Shown here piece after piece: positions 33,801 to 45,905 of a stretch of 64,000 nt of DNA. The DNA is from Tipula vernalis. Its lineage: Eukaryota; Arthropoda; Insecta; Diptera; Tipulidae. Below the pieces are notes generated by a model. That model was given only the letters and a program-made list of their open reading frames with translations, did not search any database and had not been told where the DNA came from. The translations under genes and the position numbers were made by a program. The stretch lies in the NCBI GenBank assembly GCA_958295665.1, contig OY282558.1:357003053-357067052 (forward strand). The letters are read 5' to 3'. Positions within the stretch are counted from its first letter, which is position 1; each line of letters begins with the position of its first letter.

Positions 33801-36800
33801 AAATTCAATAAATTATCTATGGGTGCCAGAGACAATCGCCATAATCCGTCATTATAAACAAACCACACCGTTCAATGTTGTTCAAATCATCCCCTAAAAC
33901 AAAAATATTGGCGTATGACCACATGTAACACAGGCTAAATACAAGAATTCAACACAATATCCCATATTGCTACACAAAATGGATTGCCTTTGCCTTTAAT
34001 TAACTGCCCCTTTAATGAAAGGGCGAATCTGGTACACTGGGAATGGACGAACCAACAAAACCACAATAATTTAGTTCATTTTAATTCCAATAATTGGTGA
34101 AGTATTTGATGAAGGATGAGAAACCAGGTTTTCTGTAAGTAAAAAAAAAAAATTCAATTTAATTATCACTTATGAAAATTCCTCTTTAAATTATTTAATT
34201 GCGAAATTATAATTTATAATTAAAATAAAATGTATAATTAATTAAAAAACTTATTAATTTTTAATCGTGTATAGTGCCCAGAGAATTGTCCAATTATACG
34301 GTTGAGAAAACAACAAATCACCAAACCCTTTTTTGGTAGAGACTCCAAAAACTGTTAATAATAACGATTTGAATGGCACCAGACATTTTATTATATGCAA
34401 CCTCTTACAAAAGATTCGGCTATTTATGAGTGGAAAAACCTATTTAGTAGTTCTTAAACCTATTAAAAGGCAGTTTCCTGGCATTTTTCCATTCAGCGCA
34501 TTATGCTAAGGGAAATATGAAATTTCGGTTAAGGGTTTATCCAATAATGAATCACATCAGTTTGGTATAAGAATAGTCGAAAAGTGCCGCTGATGAACCA
34601 GACTGTTTAAGCGGTGTAAACCGAAACTCCAATAAGGAAAAAGATTAGCAAGTTATATCCTCGAAGGTGTTATCCTCATAGTTTGAAAGTACATATCGAT
34701 TTGTTTAGTTCAGTTCCAGAATCAAATATACGGGATCCGAAAAAAGCTTAAATGTTCTTTAGATAAGAGAAATAATTACTTGATGTGATAATGTAAATGA
34801 TTAGTGAAGTAATTCAGTAAGTGATAATAAAATTCGTAAATATTGTAAACTAGAATTATATTCTCCGTTCATTAATACAATCAACAAATTAACGGTGATA
34901 GGCGTTCAAACGTTCCGTTCAAGTTGATATACAATTTAAGCTTTCAACTTCGTTGGACTGCTTGCTACCGTGGCGCTTGCTGTACCATATGAGAAGCGTA
35001 GTATGTTTTTTGGTTCATCGATTACGGTTAGTGTTTGAACCATCAAGATTTGGATTAAAACAGCTTACTAAACTTCTAGCTTACTACTTTCCTGGTATTT
35101 TCCTCATAAGGGGGCACTGGTGCAAATATTTCATTTTTAGGGCCTCAAAAAATCTCAAAGGCTAATCGGCTCATATACGTCGTCATTTTAGTCTATTGGG
35201 CCACTTTCATTTTAGAAAGCTCCTCATGTTTTTGGTAATCTATGCTCTTAAAATGCAAATAAACAACTATTATTTTAAATATTCTCTTGCCAAAATGAAG
35301 GCTTACCTTTGTCTGGAAGGTAGGTGTATTTCTTATTGCTGAGTTCTTATATTAGTGGACATCTAAGTGGTTAGCAAATTCCAAAATTAATTTGAGGTTC
35401 GTCTTACCTAATCCGTTAGCTTCAAAAGAACATTTTATTAATCTGGAAAAGTCAAGAATGGATCACGATGTAAACAAAGCTGTAATTATGAGGCTGGCAA
35501 TGAATCGGCGCACCTACAATTAACCAACACAAATTTCCCGGCATCATAAAAGATAATTTTTTCGAATTAAAAAACATTAAATTTCCGTCATTTATAATTT
35601 GTTGTAACTATTGGAAGGGAATGCCAGCAATTATTTTTGGACATCAAAATAAACATTGTGAACATCAAAAATAATAAATTGGCAACAAATTTAATTTATT
35701 AATAAATAAATTAAGAATTAAAAAATTGAAGATTTTAAAATATTCTGGAAAATGGAGATTTATTTTTGTACTTCGCAAACACAGATCAAATATTGAACAA
35801 TTTGTGTCGATTAAATTTGATGGTTTGTCTCAATTTTTTTGTTTTTTATATATTTGTCGCCAGAATATTTAATATATCGTTCAAAAATATTTTATTATAT
35901 TCTCATATGCTAATTCCAAAATATTATTTGTGTTACCAATTTATTATTTTTGATGCTAATGTTAGTCGCCACAAAATTTTTCTTGTGTGCTCATTTAAAT
36001 TGTTCCCAATTATCAGGTATTAAATGAGAGGACAACACAACTTTAGTTTGCTATTTTTGAATTTTAAACGAAATTTATTGATTAAATTCGCTTGTACTTA
36101 AGCTTCCTATACTGCAAATTCATTACTTAAATAATTTTGCACCTCGTACAATGTTGCATTAGTATTTAGTATTTAAAACAGCTCAAAGTGAATTTTAATA
36201 AAATATAGCGATAGATAGACAGACGATAGACAAAACTATTTAAATGAAATTGCTTCGAATGAGCATACGAATGTTGTATTGAACAATCAATTTCAGTTTC
36301 AGAAATTACTTTTTCTAAAACTGGGTTGGACTTAAAATATCTAAAGTTAGTTGGTTATTTTTTTATTGTATTATATACAGAAATTAAATTAATCTGAAAG
36401 TGAAAATCTGTAAATTACGGTTACTTTTAAACGCCGAATCACACAATGATTCTAGGTAAAATCAACTGTATACTCGTACAAACATATACACTATCAATAT
36501 GTCAAGCTTGATTGTGCTATACATCTCAACATAATCAACAACTTTGTTCAACAAGCATGACTATCCAAATAATTTTTTTTTAATGTTACGGGATCTAAAA
36601 ATATAACCGCGGTAGAATTTTTTGCTCTAGATTTTCAATAAACGATATCTTGAAATATTTATTAATGATATTGGTAAATTTTTTTGTGTATACATACACA
36701 TTTCCATTTGAAAATTAAACATGCATAAATTCTAATTATGATTGACAAATCGTTTAGAAAATAAAAAATAAAAACGAAAATAAATAAATAACAAAAATGT

Positions 36801-38469
36801 ATGTCAGGCACCTCCAGCATCTCGTACCTTATCCAAATTTTTAATATCAATTTTCTCATTTCCTGAGATTTACTTAACATTCAGCGACAACGATATACTG
36901 CTTCACCATCGTGTGAATTACCTCGGATATAATTTTTTTTTTTATATTTTATGCTTTGTGTTCACTTTATGAATGATACAGATTAATAATTTTAATAATA
37001 TACAAAATAAAAACCTTACAGATCAATTGGGGGTGTCTAAATCATTATGGATGTTGGGTATTATTAATATTGTATAGAGCGCGAGCCAACCTCCGAGGTC
37101 GTATTAAAAAAAATTTAACTTTTCCTTTTCATTTGTTTTTTTTTGCGATGTGTATTTAAATATCAAGGAGATTAATCAAATTCGTTGTGTATTTGTACGC
37201 CCCAGAACTTCGATTAACCCCATACCTTACGATCTATTTTTTTTTGTTTTTTTTTGTTTGAAAAAACGTGTATGTGATTGTGCAGACTATTTACAGATAA
37301 AAAAAAATGTTTTTAACTAGGGGTGGGAGCATGTATGTATATGGGTGGCGAGATGCGTCATATCCATTTAACGAGTTACTGTGAAAACAATTTATTTCTA
37401 TTACCATAAATATATTTGGCTAGTAAGTAGTACGGTACACTTTCGTTTAATGTTGTAAATCACGATTCATCAAAATGTGCTAGGTAAATAAATTACGCCC
37501 AGTTAAACTCGCGTTCAATGTATAACGCAAAATTGAAAAAAAATCCTTAAAACACAAATCTAGATAAAATTATCTCAGGTATTTCCCCATTCTGTTTTTC
37601 TATTATTAATATATCTGGTTGGTATCCTATGCACGCTGCTACTGCAAGAATATTTTAGTACTAAGTTTAATTCGCATTTCACCATTTTGCAGCAGATGTT
37701 ATAACTGCCGCAAAGATAGAAAATAAAATTGTACTGCTGTATATAGTTTTGTAACGTTAAAATTGCAACAATAAAATTGCAACAATAAAATTGCAACAAT
37801 AAAATTTATTTAGAGATGTACTCGTATTAAAAAACGGTTGTGGTCTTTCACTTTAATTAGGAAAGTTGGTTAAAAATGATTTTTTATAGTCGCAAGCCGA
37901 AGCAAAATGTTAATTTTTTTTTTTCATTTAAATTTAATATTTAACAACACTTACTCATAAAGTACAGTAATAACATAATCAGGGGCTGCATGTTTTGCAT
38001 TTTGCAGTCTTACACATTTTTAAAGTATATTTTAAAATAAAATCGAAAGAACAGTATTTCAATATAATTTTCTTTCTTCTTGCTTTATTCAACAAACATA
38101 TCTTTACAAACGTCGAATTTAAAGCAGTTCCACCTCCAGAAAGTCCAAGTAATTCATATTACATATCACATTATGTAATTTCAACGAAACCATTTCGAGT
38201 AGTATTTTATGCATCATGCATACCATCGTCAGGATTATCGCTCAATGGTACGTAACTGGCAGGCGTGGGTTTGATGTTTCGAACATACCGATTTGCTAAG
38301 GATATTTGGCCAAGCATCACTTGTATCAATTACGGATTTATATTGGCTGTTTACAAACTGATTTAAAGTTTGAACCTTAAAATAATGTAGCAAAGGTGGG
38401 GTCCCATGTTTCCCAGCAACTTCTAGTGTTACGTTGTCTATAACTTCAAAGTGGATGATTTTCTATCTG
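33801..38469. other. AT-rich region, no recognised gene
   Basis: About 4.7 kb with homopolymer T tracts near 36930-37260 and a 14-bp tandem repeat (AAAATTGCAACAAT, about 3.4 copies) at 37758-37806. Short open frames (for example 34953-35165 and 35766-36023) have no family features. A weak hammerhead-like string lies near 34590-34630. Confidence 0.4.
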
Positions 38470-39060
38470 GTGCTTTAGAATAGTTAAAAACACTTCTGAA
38501 AGAGATGATTAAAATGTTTAGATTTGATGGATATGAATCAAGGTCAACCATTTGTTCAGAACTTCAGCAGTCGATTTGCTCAAATTGGAGAGATCCTACT
38601 GGGCTTTTTACACTAGCTATCCTTGTTAATAAAATTGCCATTCAAAAAATTTAAAAGTTAAACATTAATTGGGACGACATTGATATCGACAATATTATGG
38701 AATTATGGTATTGCTTCCGTCAAAGCGGAACTGAATTCAATGATTTATTATTGAACTGACTCTATCACTATCACTAATTGGTTTAATTAGAATCTACAAT
38801 CGATAAATCACTTCGAACTGCTAATATCTTATAATTTTCAAATATTAACCACTGGTACCTTATTTCTAGACATCAGAATCCAGCTGATTTATTATAGTGG
38901 ATGGTCCAGAATAGATTCAATCAAAACCAAGCTATTCGCCATCTGGCATTCAGAAGAAATTATCCGAAGAACAGAACAACGGCTATGAAACCGAGTCAAC
39001 TGTCAAGTCATTCAAACGAACCAATATTGTCAGTATAGTTGAACTTAATTTAAGGTATCC
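38470..39060 (+). pseudogene. BEL/Pao retrotransposon remnant (RT thumb to RNase H)
   Basis: One frame reads SICSNWRDPTGLFTLAILVNK, a TAA, then NINWDDIDIDNIMELW and FRQSGTEFNDLLLN. It corresponds to the FDPLGLLxPxxxxxK and LxWDDxLP...W stretch of BEL/Pao RT-RNase H. Further on, HWYLISRHQNPADLL matches the NPADLxSRG motif that ends the BEL RNase H. The DAS catalytic section between the two is deleted. Protease, gag and integrase were not found. The copy is inactive. Confidence 0.7.
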
Positions 39061-39720
39061 TTCACGCGAGCTATTCTGGTCATGTATTAGGCAGATGGCG
39101 TGATGGTTACGTTTATGTTAGGGGTAATCTGGTGACAATTCGCAAGTGTACGTGCTGCCTCCTCGTGGCGACCGCTGGTTAAGAGAACCAAGTTCTCAAC
39201 TCCGACCTGAACGTCTTAGGAGACGAAATTTCGGCCCTCGTAAGTGAGGGGATCTCCTCTGTGAAAGCAGAGGGAGTATAAACGTTGAACAAAACCGGAA
39301 GGGTGAGGACAATACTATTGACAAACCTATAAGAGGGTCCTTGCTGATGATAAAATACCCGAAATTGAGACTAAGCTTCTGGCGATGCTTCCACAAATGG
39401 AGACTGGTACTCCTATCGAGGCCTCATTGTCTTAAAGAGTCCTCTCGGATAACGGTACTCCACCGGCACTTAAAACGGCCAAGGGTAGGAATCTGTCCCG
39501 TTGGCCTCGGGCTTTTAAAGTTCGGTCTGTAGTTCGTAGATTGTCCTCACTGGATAGGCACAAAGGTGGCACAGCTGATTGTGTCTGAGGTGGAAAACCA
39601 GCCTCGAGCAAAGATTATGTTTCGTACCTTCCCTAACAGTGCTGAATTGCCTACAAATAAACTTTTTTTTTATCAAGAGCTAAAACGAGGGATTGACGAG
39701 GCAGGCGATTGACTGAGGAT
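39061..39720. other. G+C-richer block of coding-like character, unassigned
   Basis: This block stands out from its AT-rich surroundings. A + frame around 39358-39430 reads PEIETKLLAMLPQMETGTPIE, and the same frame after a stop reads GRNLSRWPRAFKVRSVVRRL. It could be the decayed first ORF of a non-LTR element or part of the adjacent BEL/Pao remnant. No family motif was found. Confidence 0.3.
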
Positions 39721-41454
39721 TGATCAGAAGAAGACCGAAAGGCTCTTCAGCCTTTTGTACCTTCTCCATGGACCACTCTTCAGTCGCGAACTATAATAAT
39801 CAACTACATAAGACAAAATAAATAAGTAAGCAGTACATAAGTACATCCAAGTAGCAAATTGTTCCCATTGGAAGACGGCTATTGGCACTACCAGTTTGAC
39901 ATTGCTCGAGTACTGAGAAAAGTACTGATTCATTTCCAATACTATCCATAGATAATTGCAGGCATCGGTGAAATTCGCTGTTTATTTTGAAAACAGATTT
40001 CAAGCTCAAACTTGTCACCAATAAATTGCCCCCATAAAATCCTATAACTTTTATAAAGGCTATTTTTTGATTGACAGGAGGACGGACACCTTGTATAATT
40101 GTCGCCATCATGTTACAGTTCCTATTGATTTAAGATCAATCGGCAAATTTGCCAAAAAATTGGTGTTTTATCATACGGGGGGAGGGAGGGGGCCATGAGA
40201 AAGAAATTTTATTATTATAACACCTTACCTACAAATTCCTCCAACTGATTTTTATTTTTATTTTTATTCTTGCGCTGCAAGTTCCAGTGCATCGCACTAA
40301 AACCGTTTGGGTAGTTCTCCAGATAACCAAATCACGACAAGCATTTATGAATAACAGATATCAAAGAGGGCAGCATGAGACAGGCAAATAATATCGTCAG
40401 AGGTGGGCAATTTCGGTGAGGCGGCAAGCAATGCACGACAGGGGGAAGTAAAATATAGACCAACAAACAAGAAGAAAGCCGGAAAATAAAAATAATTTCA
40501 AGAGAAAATTTTATTTAAGGATTAAACGGTTGCAAGTTGTTGTTTTTTATTGCTGGAGTTGTTTGTGTTTAATCAAATAAAAAATAACGACACATTTTTT
40601 TTTGTATGTAAGTTATTTACGAGTTCAAGAAAATGTAAAGTTTAACAGACATTTTTTATTGTTTTGTGTGAAGGCAGTGATATATGTACCATTTTACCTT
40701 TAAGGTATTAAAATTTAGTATGCTAATTGGTTAAAACAGCTGTCACTTATTTTAAGGTTATGAAATTTGGCCTCAAAGGCAAGAAAATTTGCTGTAGGTA
40801 TACGAAATTGAACAATCATCAATTTTATATTTTTGCCTTAAACGAATTTAAAATGGCCTATTTGAAGCGACTATTTTTATTCCCTTAAAGACAAAAATTG
40901 TGCACATATCATTGCCTTTGTGCTGCAAATTGAGAGGCAATAAAACATTACGCGACAAAGTGTGGAGTTTTATTAATAAATTGAATAATAATTCTCAAAC
41001 GTTTGTGGAAGCATATCGGGAATCAAAAACCAAGATATAAAAGGTTTTCAAAACAAAAAAGTAGTATTGCAAGGAATTTTAAGACAATGCGAGATGGTCT
41101 TTGCGTGAAGAGCTTTTGAATCCTACCATAAACTTACGAATGTAAATAGTTTGTTGAATAGTTTAGTGCTGAAATTCCAGTGGAAGATCCAGTGGATTCT
41201 TCGACAATTACAATTTCCAATAATGATTATTCCAATTGTTGCATAAGTGGTTGTTGTTGCTGTGTAGAGTATTTGAATAGTTATATTTTCGAAACAATTC
41301 GGTTGTTTTCAACCTAAAACCAATCTTTATGTTAATCAGTTTATTTGTTTTTTTTTTCAAATTAACCAGTTGACTTTTAATCTGTAACGAACGAAAGCTT
41401 TTTTTGTAAAACTCGCCCATGACAAAAAATTAAATGAAAAACTGGATTAGATGA
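39721..41454. other. Intergenic stretch, nothing recognised
   Basis: Contains a purine run (GGGGGGAGGGAGGGGG near 40179) and a 103-codon - strand frame at 39800-40111 with no recognisable motif. Otherwise AT-rich spacer. Confidence 0.35.
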
Positions 41455-41795
41455 AGTTTTGGAATATGGCAAACTACAATGGAACTGAACTATTCCTTAA
41501 CCGATTGTGATGCAATTCGATATGTCTGATGGAAATGGGATTCCAAAATGATTTTTGGATAGAGTTCTGGAATAAGGCCAGTTAGGACGGAACTTGGTAC
41601 GACACTGTTGGAACTTGGTTAGCTCTGAACCGATTTTGGTGAAATTCGACATGTACGATGGAAATGGGATTCTAAAATGATTTTTGGATAAAGTTCTGGA
41701 ATGTGGCCAACCAGGACGGAACTTGGCTATTCCTTAAAAGATTTTAGTGAAATTTGGCATGCGCGATGAAAATGGAAATCTAGAACATGTATAAT
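41455..41795 (+). repeat. 108-bp repeat, three copies, + orientation
   Basis: Units contain GATGGAAATGGGATTC, ATGATTTTTGGATA, AGTTCTGGAAT, GGCCA and GGACGGAACTTGG. GATGGAAATGG landmarks fall at 41528, 41657 and 41765. The first spacing is longer because of an approximately 20-bp insertion. It lies directly left of the Penelope-like element and is mirrored on its right side. Confidence 0.8.
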
Positions 41796-41799
41796 TCAC

Positions 41800-43440
41800 C
41801 TTTCCCGACGTTTCGACGGTACATCCCGTCGTTCTCAAGCTTTTCATTTATACTATAATTTCAAAGATAATTTTTTATAACGAATTTTTTTCTAAAGTAA
41901 CTAAATTTATAAAATACTCAGTTTAATCGAAAAATAATTTAAGTTAAACAATTAGATTGAAACAATTTTAAATTTAGAAGTTCTATAAAATGTTGTCATA
42001 ATAACTTTACAAATACTTTGATACTTCCTGGATATTTAACAAATTTTGAGATACATTTTCATGTTTTATATACCTAAATGCTTTCCAAATTTAATCTTTT
42101 TCTCTATAGATAATGAGTGGTTACTTCCACTTAGCTGATTCGATAGAGCCCTGTGTGACGGTTAATTGTAGAATCATAAATATGTTGACGAACCCGTTTT
42201 TTAAAATTTTGTTTAGTTTAACCACATACTATTTTCCATACGAATGTTTTAATTTATTTATTAAATGTGATTGTAACTCTACATGAATTTTGTCTTTAAA
42301 TTTAGTGAATAAAACCATATCCGAACTTTGCTCTACTAACAAGTTATATCATAATTTTGTAAAAGAATTTTAATTTTTTCGAACAAAATTTTAACATACG
42401 GGACCGAAATGAAAAGATTGCATATATATTTTCAACGATTAAATTTGGATTTTCGCGCGTATTTTAGAAAGTATTTCCCGAATTTCGATGTTTGTCGATA
42501 GCCTTTCCAATATCTCTACTAACTACACTTCTCGGATAACAATTTTGAATTATAACATCACTTAATATTTTAATATTTTCGGCATAAAGAACCTCCGATA
42601 ATCTTAACATTTTTACGGCTAACAAGAAAACTGTATTAATTTTGTAAGATGATGGAAGCCAAGAGTTATAATTTAGATGCCGACCCGACCAGGTTTTTTT
42701 TTTTATATAAATTTGTAGTTAAACTTCCATCCTCATTACGTATTACCATAGTATATAGAAAGGCTAAACGACCTTGATTTTCAATTTTACATGTAAATTT
42801 AATTCGAGGAGTAAAACTACTCAATGAGTCCAAAAAATTATCAATTTCAAAATTTGGAATGTCCTCAATAATATCATCAACATACCAGCAAAAAGAAAAT
42901 AGGTTTGACGGAAGATGTTTAACACTTCGGTTTCAACGTGTTCCATTGCTAGGTTTACCACTGTTGGACTAACTGGCAAACACATTGATGAACCAAACAC
43001 TTGTCTAAAACATCTTACCCCCAAACTAAGTTCAGTAAGATTTAACACAAATTTCAACGTTTCTACAAAAATTTTTGATTCCAGATTAGTATTATTACTT
43101 GCTATTCCTCAATTTTTTAACCAAAATTATTACCAAAGATGAGTTAACGTTTGTGAAAAACGAGACCACATCTACCGATACTAATATATAATTTATTGGT
43201 TTAGACACCAAAAAGTTATTTCTTACGTAATGATTTAAAATGTTAGACAAAAATTTGGATAAAAACAACTGGATGAATAACAATTTTGTGCACTTCTTTT
43301 CAAATCTTGCCACATTTTTCTCAATTTTTCCTATACGTTTCCAAGAGCTGATTACATTTAATTTAGATTCCGAATTTCAATGGAAGTGCTGTTGTCTGAC
43401 AAGCGTAACTCCATTTTTCTACATATTCTATTTTTGACAT
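41800..43440 (-). pseudogene. Penelope-like element, RT and downstream remnant
   Basis: On the - strand, RT motif A appears as YILVSVDVVSFFTNV (about 43150-43195). Motif B is GSSMCLPVSPTVVNLAMEHVE (about 42930-42990) and motif C is WYVDDI (about 42885). FTPRIKFTCKIENQGRLAFL follows at about 42760-42815. This set (DVxSxFTNV, GxxMxxPxSPxxxNLxMExxE, YVDD, then a FLD-like step) is diagnostic of Penelope-like RTs. Stops and frame changes break it. The region where a GIY-YIG endonuclease would lie (42650-41850) is unreadable apart from scattered similarity. Confidence 0.82.
41805..41840 (-). ncRNA. Degenerate hammerhead-ribozyme-like motif
   Basis: On the - strand the string reads GCTTGAGAA, then a perfect 6-bp hairpin CGACGG-GATGTA-CCGTCG, then AAACGTCGG. 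The arrangement CTGANGA, stem II, GAAAC is the hammerhead core, and hammerheads are known in the terminal repeats of Penelope-like elements. Here the GAAAC part and stem II fit but the CTGATGA part is degenerate (CTTGAGAA). It lies at the 3' side of the Penelope remnant, where a terminal repeat is expected. Activity is unlikely. Confidence 0.45.
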
Positions 43441-43494
43441 AAATGCCGTTATGTTAAATGCCCTTGTCAGCTTTCAACACGTAGGCTACATAGT

Positions 43495-43800
43495 ACTATC
43501 CTATAGTTGGCCAAATTCCAGAATTTCACCTAACAATCATTGTAGAATCACATTTCCATCGTGCATGCCCAGTTCACTAAAATCGTTTGAGGAATAGCCA
43601 AGTTCCACCCCAGTTGACCATAGTACAGAACATCATCTAAAAACCATTTTTCACTAAAAACTGTTTAAAAATAGCCAAGTTCCATCTTAATTGGCCATAT
43701 TCCTTCATTGCGGAATCCCATTTCCAATGGACATGTTAAATTTCTTCGTAATCGGTTAAGGAATAGCCAAGTTCCATCATAATTGGATATACTCGTATTA
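43495..43800 (-). repeat. 108-bp repeat, three copies, - orientation
   Basis: The reverse complement matches 41455-41795: GGAACTTGGCTATTCC occurs in two of the three copies, with GATGGAAATG and TTCTGGAATTTGGCCA also present. A single more distant relative lies at 55570-55680 (AAATCGGTTGAAAAATGAC...TTGGCCATTTTACAGAAC). Confidence 0.8.
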
Positions 43801-44736
43801 CAGAACTTTATAACTTCTTAAGACGCATGTCAAATTGCATGTCCAGTTTGCATGCCCTACTTCGCATGTCCTCTCAGCGAGGCCTTTCGATCGATAAGGG
43901 TTAATTATGTGTTATTTCCGCTCAAATATAATAAAGCGGTTGTTCTCGTCTTACTTTGCCCCTTATTATTTTACAGAGATTTTGTACGTTTTGTTGGTCT
44001 ACTGACTTGGGCAGCAATTAAGACAGTCAGTTTGTTCCCCAATCAGTACCTCCTGTTTATTAAATGACGCCCACAATATGTGGGTTTGATTTTTTTTTAT
44101 TTTTTGAGTTACAACAGACTAAATTATTCTAAATTATTTGAATTGTGTACGAAATATTTTGTTTCGAAATGTCATGAAATGAAGAAAAGTGAAATGAAAT
44201 GTATAGAAATGTTCTTTTGAAATATTCAATTTGAAACTAATGTTTTACATTACGAATTCAATTTTTGTTAAATAAATTACATTCAAAATTTAAAAAAAAC
44301 TAGGCAAACATCTAAAATCCACAATTTATTAAAATTTCGAAGAGGTTATATGGATGCTTTCCAGAAATCCCACCTTTTAAGAAGATGCGAACTAAATTCA
44401 TTATCACCTTTTGTTACAATTCTCATATTGCGGGATTCCTCTGAGAAATGTTGAACGAATTTAGACACTTATAAAAAAAAACCTAGTATTTGTAGAAGTT
44501 TTTATACTTATGGTTTAATTCCATCACGCAAGTTGCTTTCATTTTCAACTATTTTCATTGTCTGTTCTATCTTTACTCTTTATAAGATTTCTTGAAGTTG
44601 CTTCACCAACTTTCCGATTGTTTCTTCGTTTGTCATTGTATCAAAATTTGTTCGATGTTTGATCTTACTTTGATGAAATTCCAATATTTACATTCCAATG
44701 AACTCAACCTCAATCGAAAATTACCGGGCGCAGGGA
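43801..44736. other. Spacer, no recognised gene
   Basis: A 71-codon + frame at 43852-44067 has a coding-like look but no identifiable motif. The remainder is AT-rich. Confidence 0.35.
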
Positions 44737-44889
44737 GGGGGGGGGGGGCTATTTGTGAATTTGATTCGAATGTGTTCGATTCTTCGAAATATGAGATTCG
44801 TATTTGATTTAAATAAGAAACGAACGAATTCAATAATTCGAAGACTCGAATCCGCTCGAATCGAATTCACAAATAGTTTCCCCCCCCCC
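44737..44889. repeat. Palindromic element bounded by G12 and C10 runs
   Basis: The left arm (44737-44787) runs G12, CTATTTGTGAATTTGATTCGAA, TGTGTTCGATTCTTCGAA. The right arm (44838-44889) is its imperfect reverse complement: TTCGAAGACTCGAATCC, then CGAATTCACAAATAG, then C10. Arms are about 51 bp with a handful of mismatches and a 50-bp centre. It has no coding capacity. It looks like a foldback/MITE-type structure whose ends are homopolymers. Confidence 0.8.
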
Positions 44890-44952
44890 TCCTTCCCTCC
44901 AGGAAAAAAATTGAAATTACCTCTGATTGGCTACCTCTTGGCCTGATATAAC

Positions 44953-45350
44953 AAATTTGCAGGGTCACTATAATCCTGAGCAGAAGAATTTTTTTATTTT
45001 TTTTTAAATTTATTTTTAACTATGGGACGGCAAAACATTTATTGATGTATCAAGAATTCTAACAAGAGCACTGCTTTAGAATTGGTCAAGAGATAGCCAA
45101 CAGGACCCTCTACTAAATGGAGATAAGAAATTTGCAGGACCACCATAATTCTGAGCAGAAGAATTTTTTAACTTTTTTTATTCATTTTTAACTATGGGAA
45201 GGCAACACATTTATTGATGTAGCGAAAATTCTAACAAGCGATCCGTTTTCAAAATTGGCCAAGAGGTAGCCAACAGGACGCTCTAATAAATGGAAATAAC
45301 AAATTTGCAGGGCCACCATAACCCTGAGCAGAAGAACTTTTTTATATTTA
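44953..45350 (+). repeat. 175-bp tandem repeat, 2.3 copies
   Basis: AAATTTGCAGG begins copies at 44953, 45128 and 45301. Each copy has CCTGAGCAGAAGAA, a T-rich stretch, AACTATGGGA, ACATTTATTGATGTA and a TTGG(C/T)CAAGAG(G/A)TAGCCAACAGGA block. Just left of the first copy, ATTGGCTACCTCTTGGCC (about 44926-44943) is the reverse complement of that last block, so orientation flips at the left border. Confidence 0.85.
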
Positions 45351-45797
45351 TTTTGTTTTATTTATTTGTAAAACAGAATAATAATAAACAGAAAGTGAAC
45401 CATGTAGTAGAGTACAACACTAGGTAATCAGCTATCCAATCAAACATGTTTCCTCAAAATCAGATATTTTCATTTTTGCGTTTTGCCGACCAACTTCCCA
45501 AAATTGCTAAGTTGAACAACATGAGTAGTTGAATAAAATAGGAAAAATATTCTTCTTCGTGTTTTGCAATTATTCAAATAAGGACATTTTTTTTACTGGG
45601 TAACTACTAGAATTCAGTGAGTAAGCGAAAGATACATTTTTTGGTTTTTTTTGTGTGTGTAAATTTGGGTTATACAGGTAATCCAATATGCCCTATTTCA
45701 CAGTAATGCGTTTTTGTCTAAGAAAAAGAAAACCCAACGGAAAGATTAGAGCGGTAATAATGTAATTTTTGCTTGAGTTAATCAGCAAAAAAAATTG
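45351..45797. other. AT-rich spacer
   Basis: Nothing recognised. Confidence 0.35.
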
Positions 45798-45905
45798 TAT
45801 AAAAACCGCCGACAACTTGAAGTTGGGACTGCTGGTGGTTGGGCGGTCGAGTGAGTTGAGTCGGTCGAGCTCAGTTCAGTTAATTTCAGTGCAGTTCAGT
45901 CTGTT
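45798..45905 (+). promoter_or_regulatory. Candidate TATA-box promoter and leader
   Basis: TATAAAAA at 45798-45805 is followed by a local rise in G+C and a cluster of AGTTCAGT/ATTTCAGTGCAG motifs at 45872-45901, resembling insect TCAGT-type initiators. With standard spacing, initiation would fall near 45829. ATGTCTAGTAAGG at 45933 contains a donor-like GTAAGG. It could be a host promoter or an LTR. No downstream coding sequence was tied to it. Confidence 0.3.

Noticed and set aside
39800..40111. 103-codon minus-strand frame
   Set aside because: No motif, no splice or promoter context. A single frame of this length in about 60 kb of AT-rich DNA can arise by chance, though it could be a relic.
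43852..44067. 71-codon frame with aromatic/leucine-rich composition
   Set aside because: No recognisable domain, and it lies beside the 108-bp repeat with no context.
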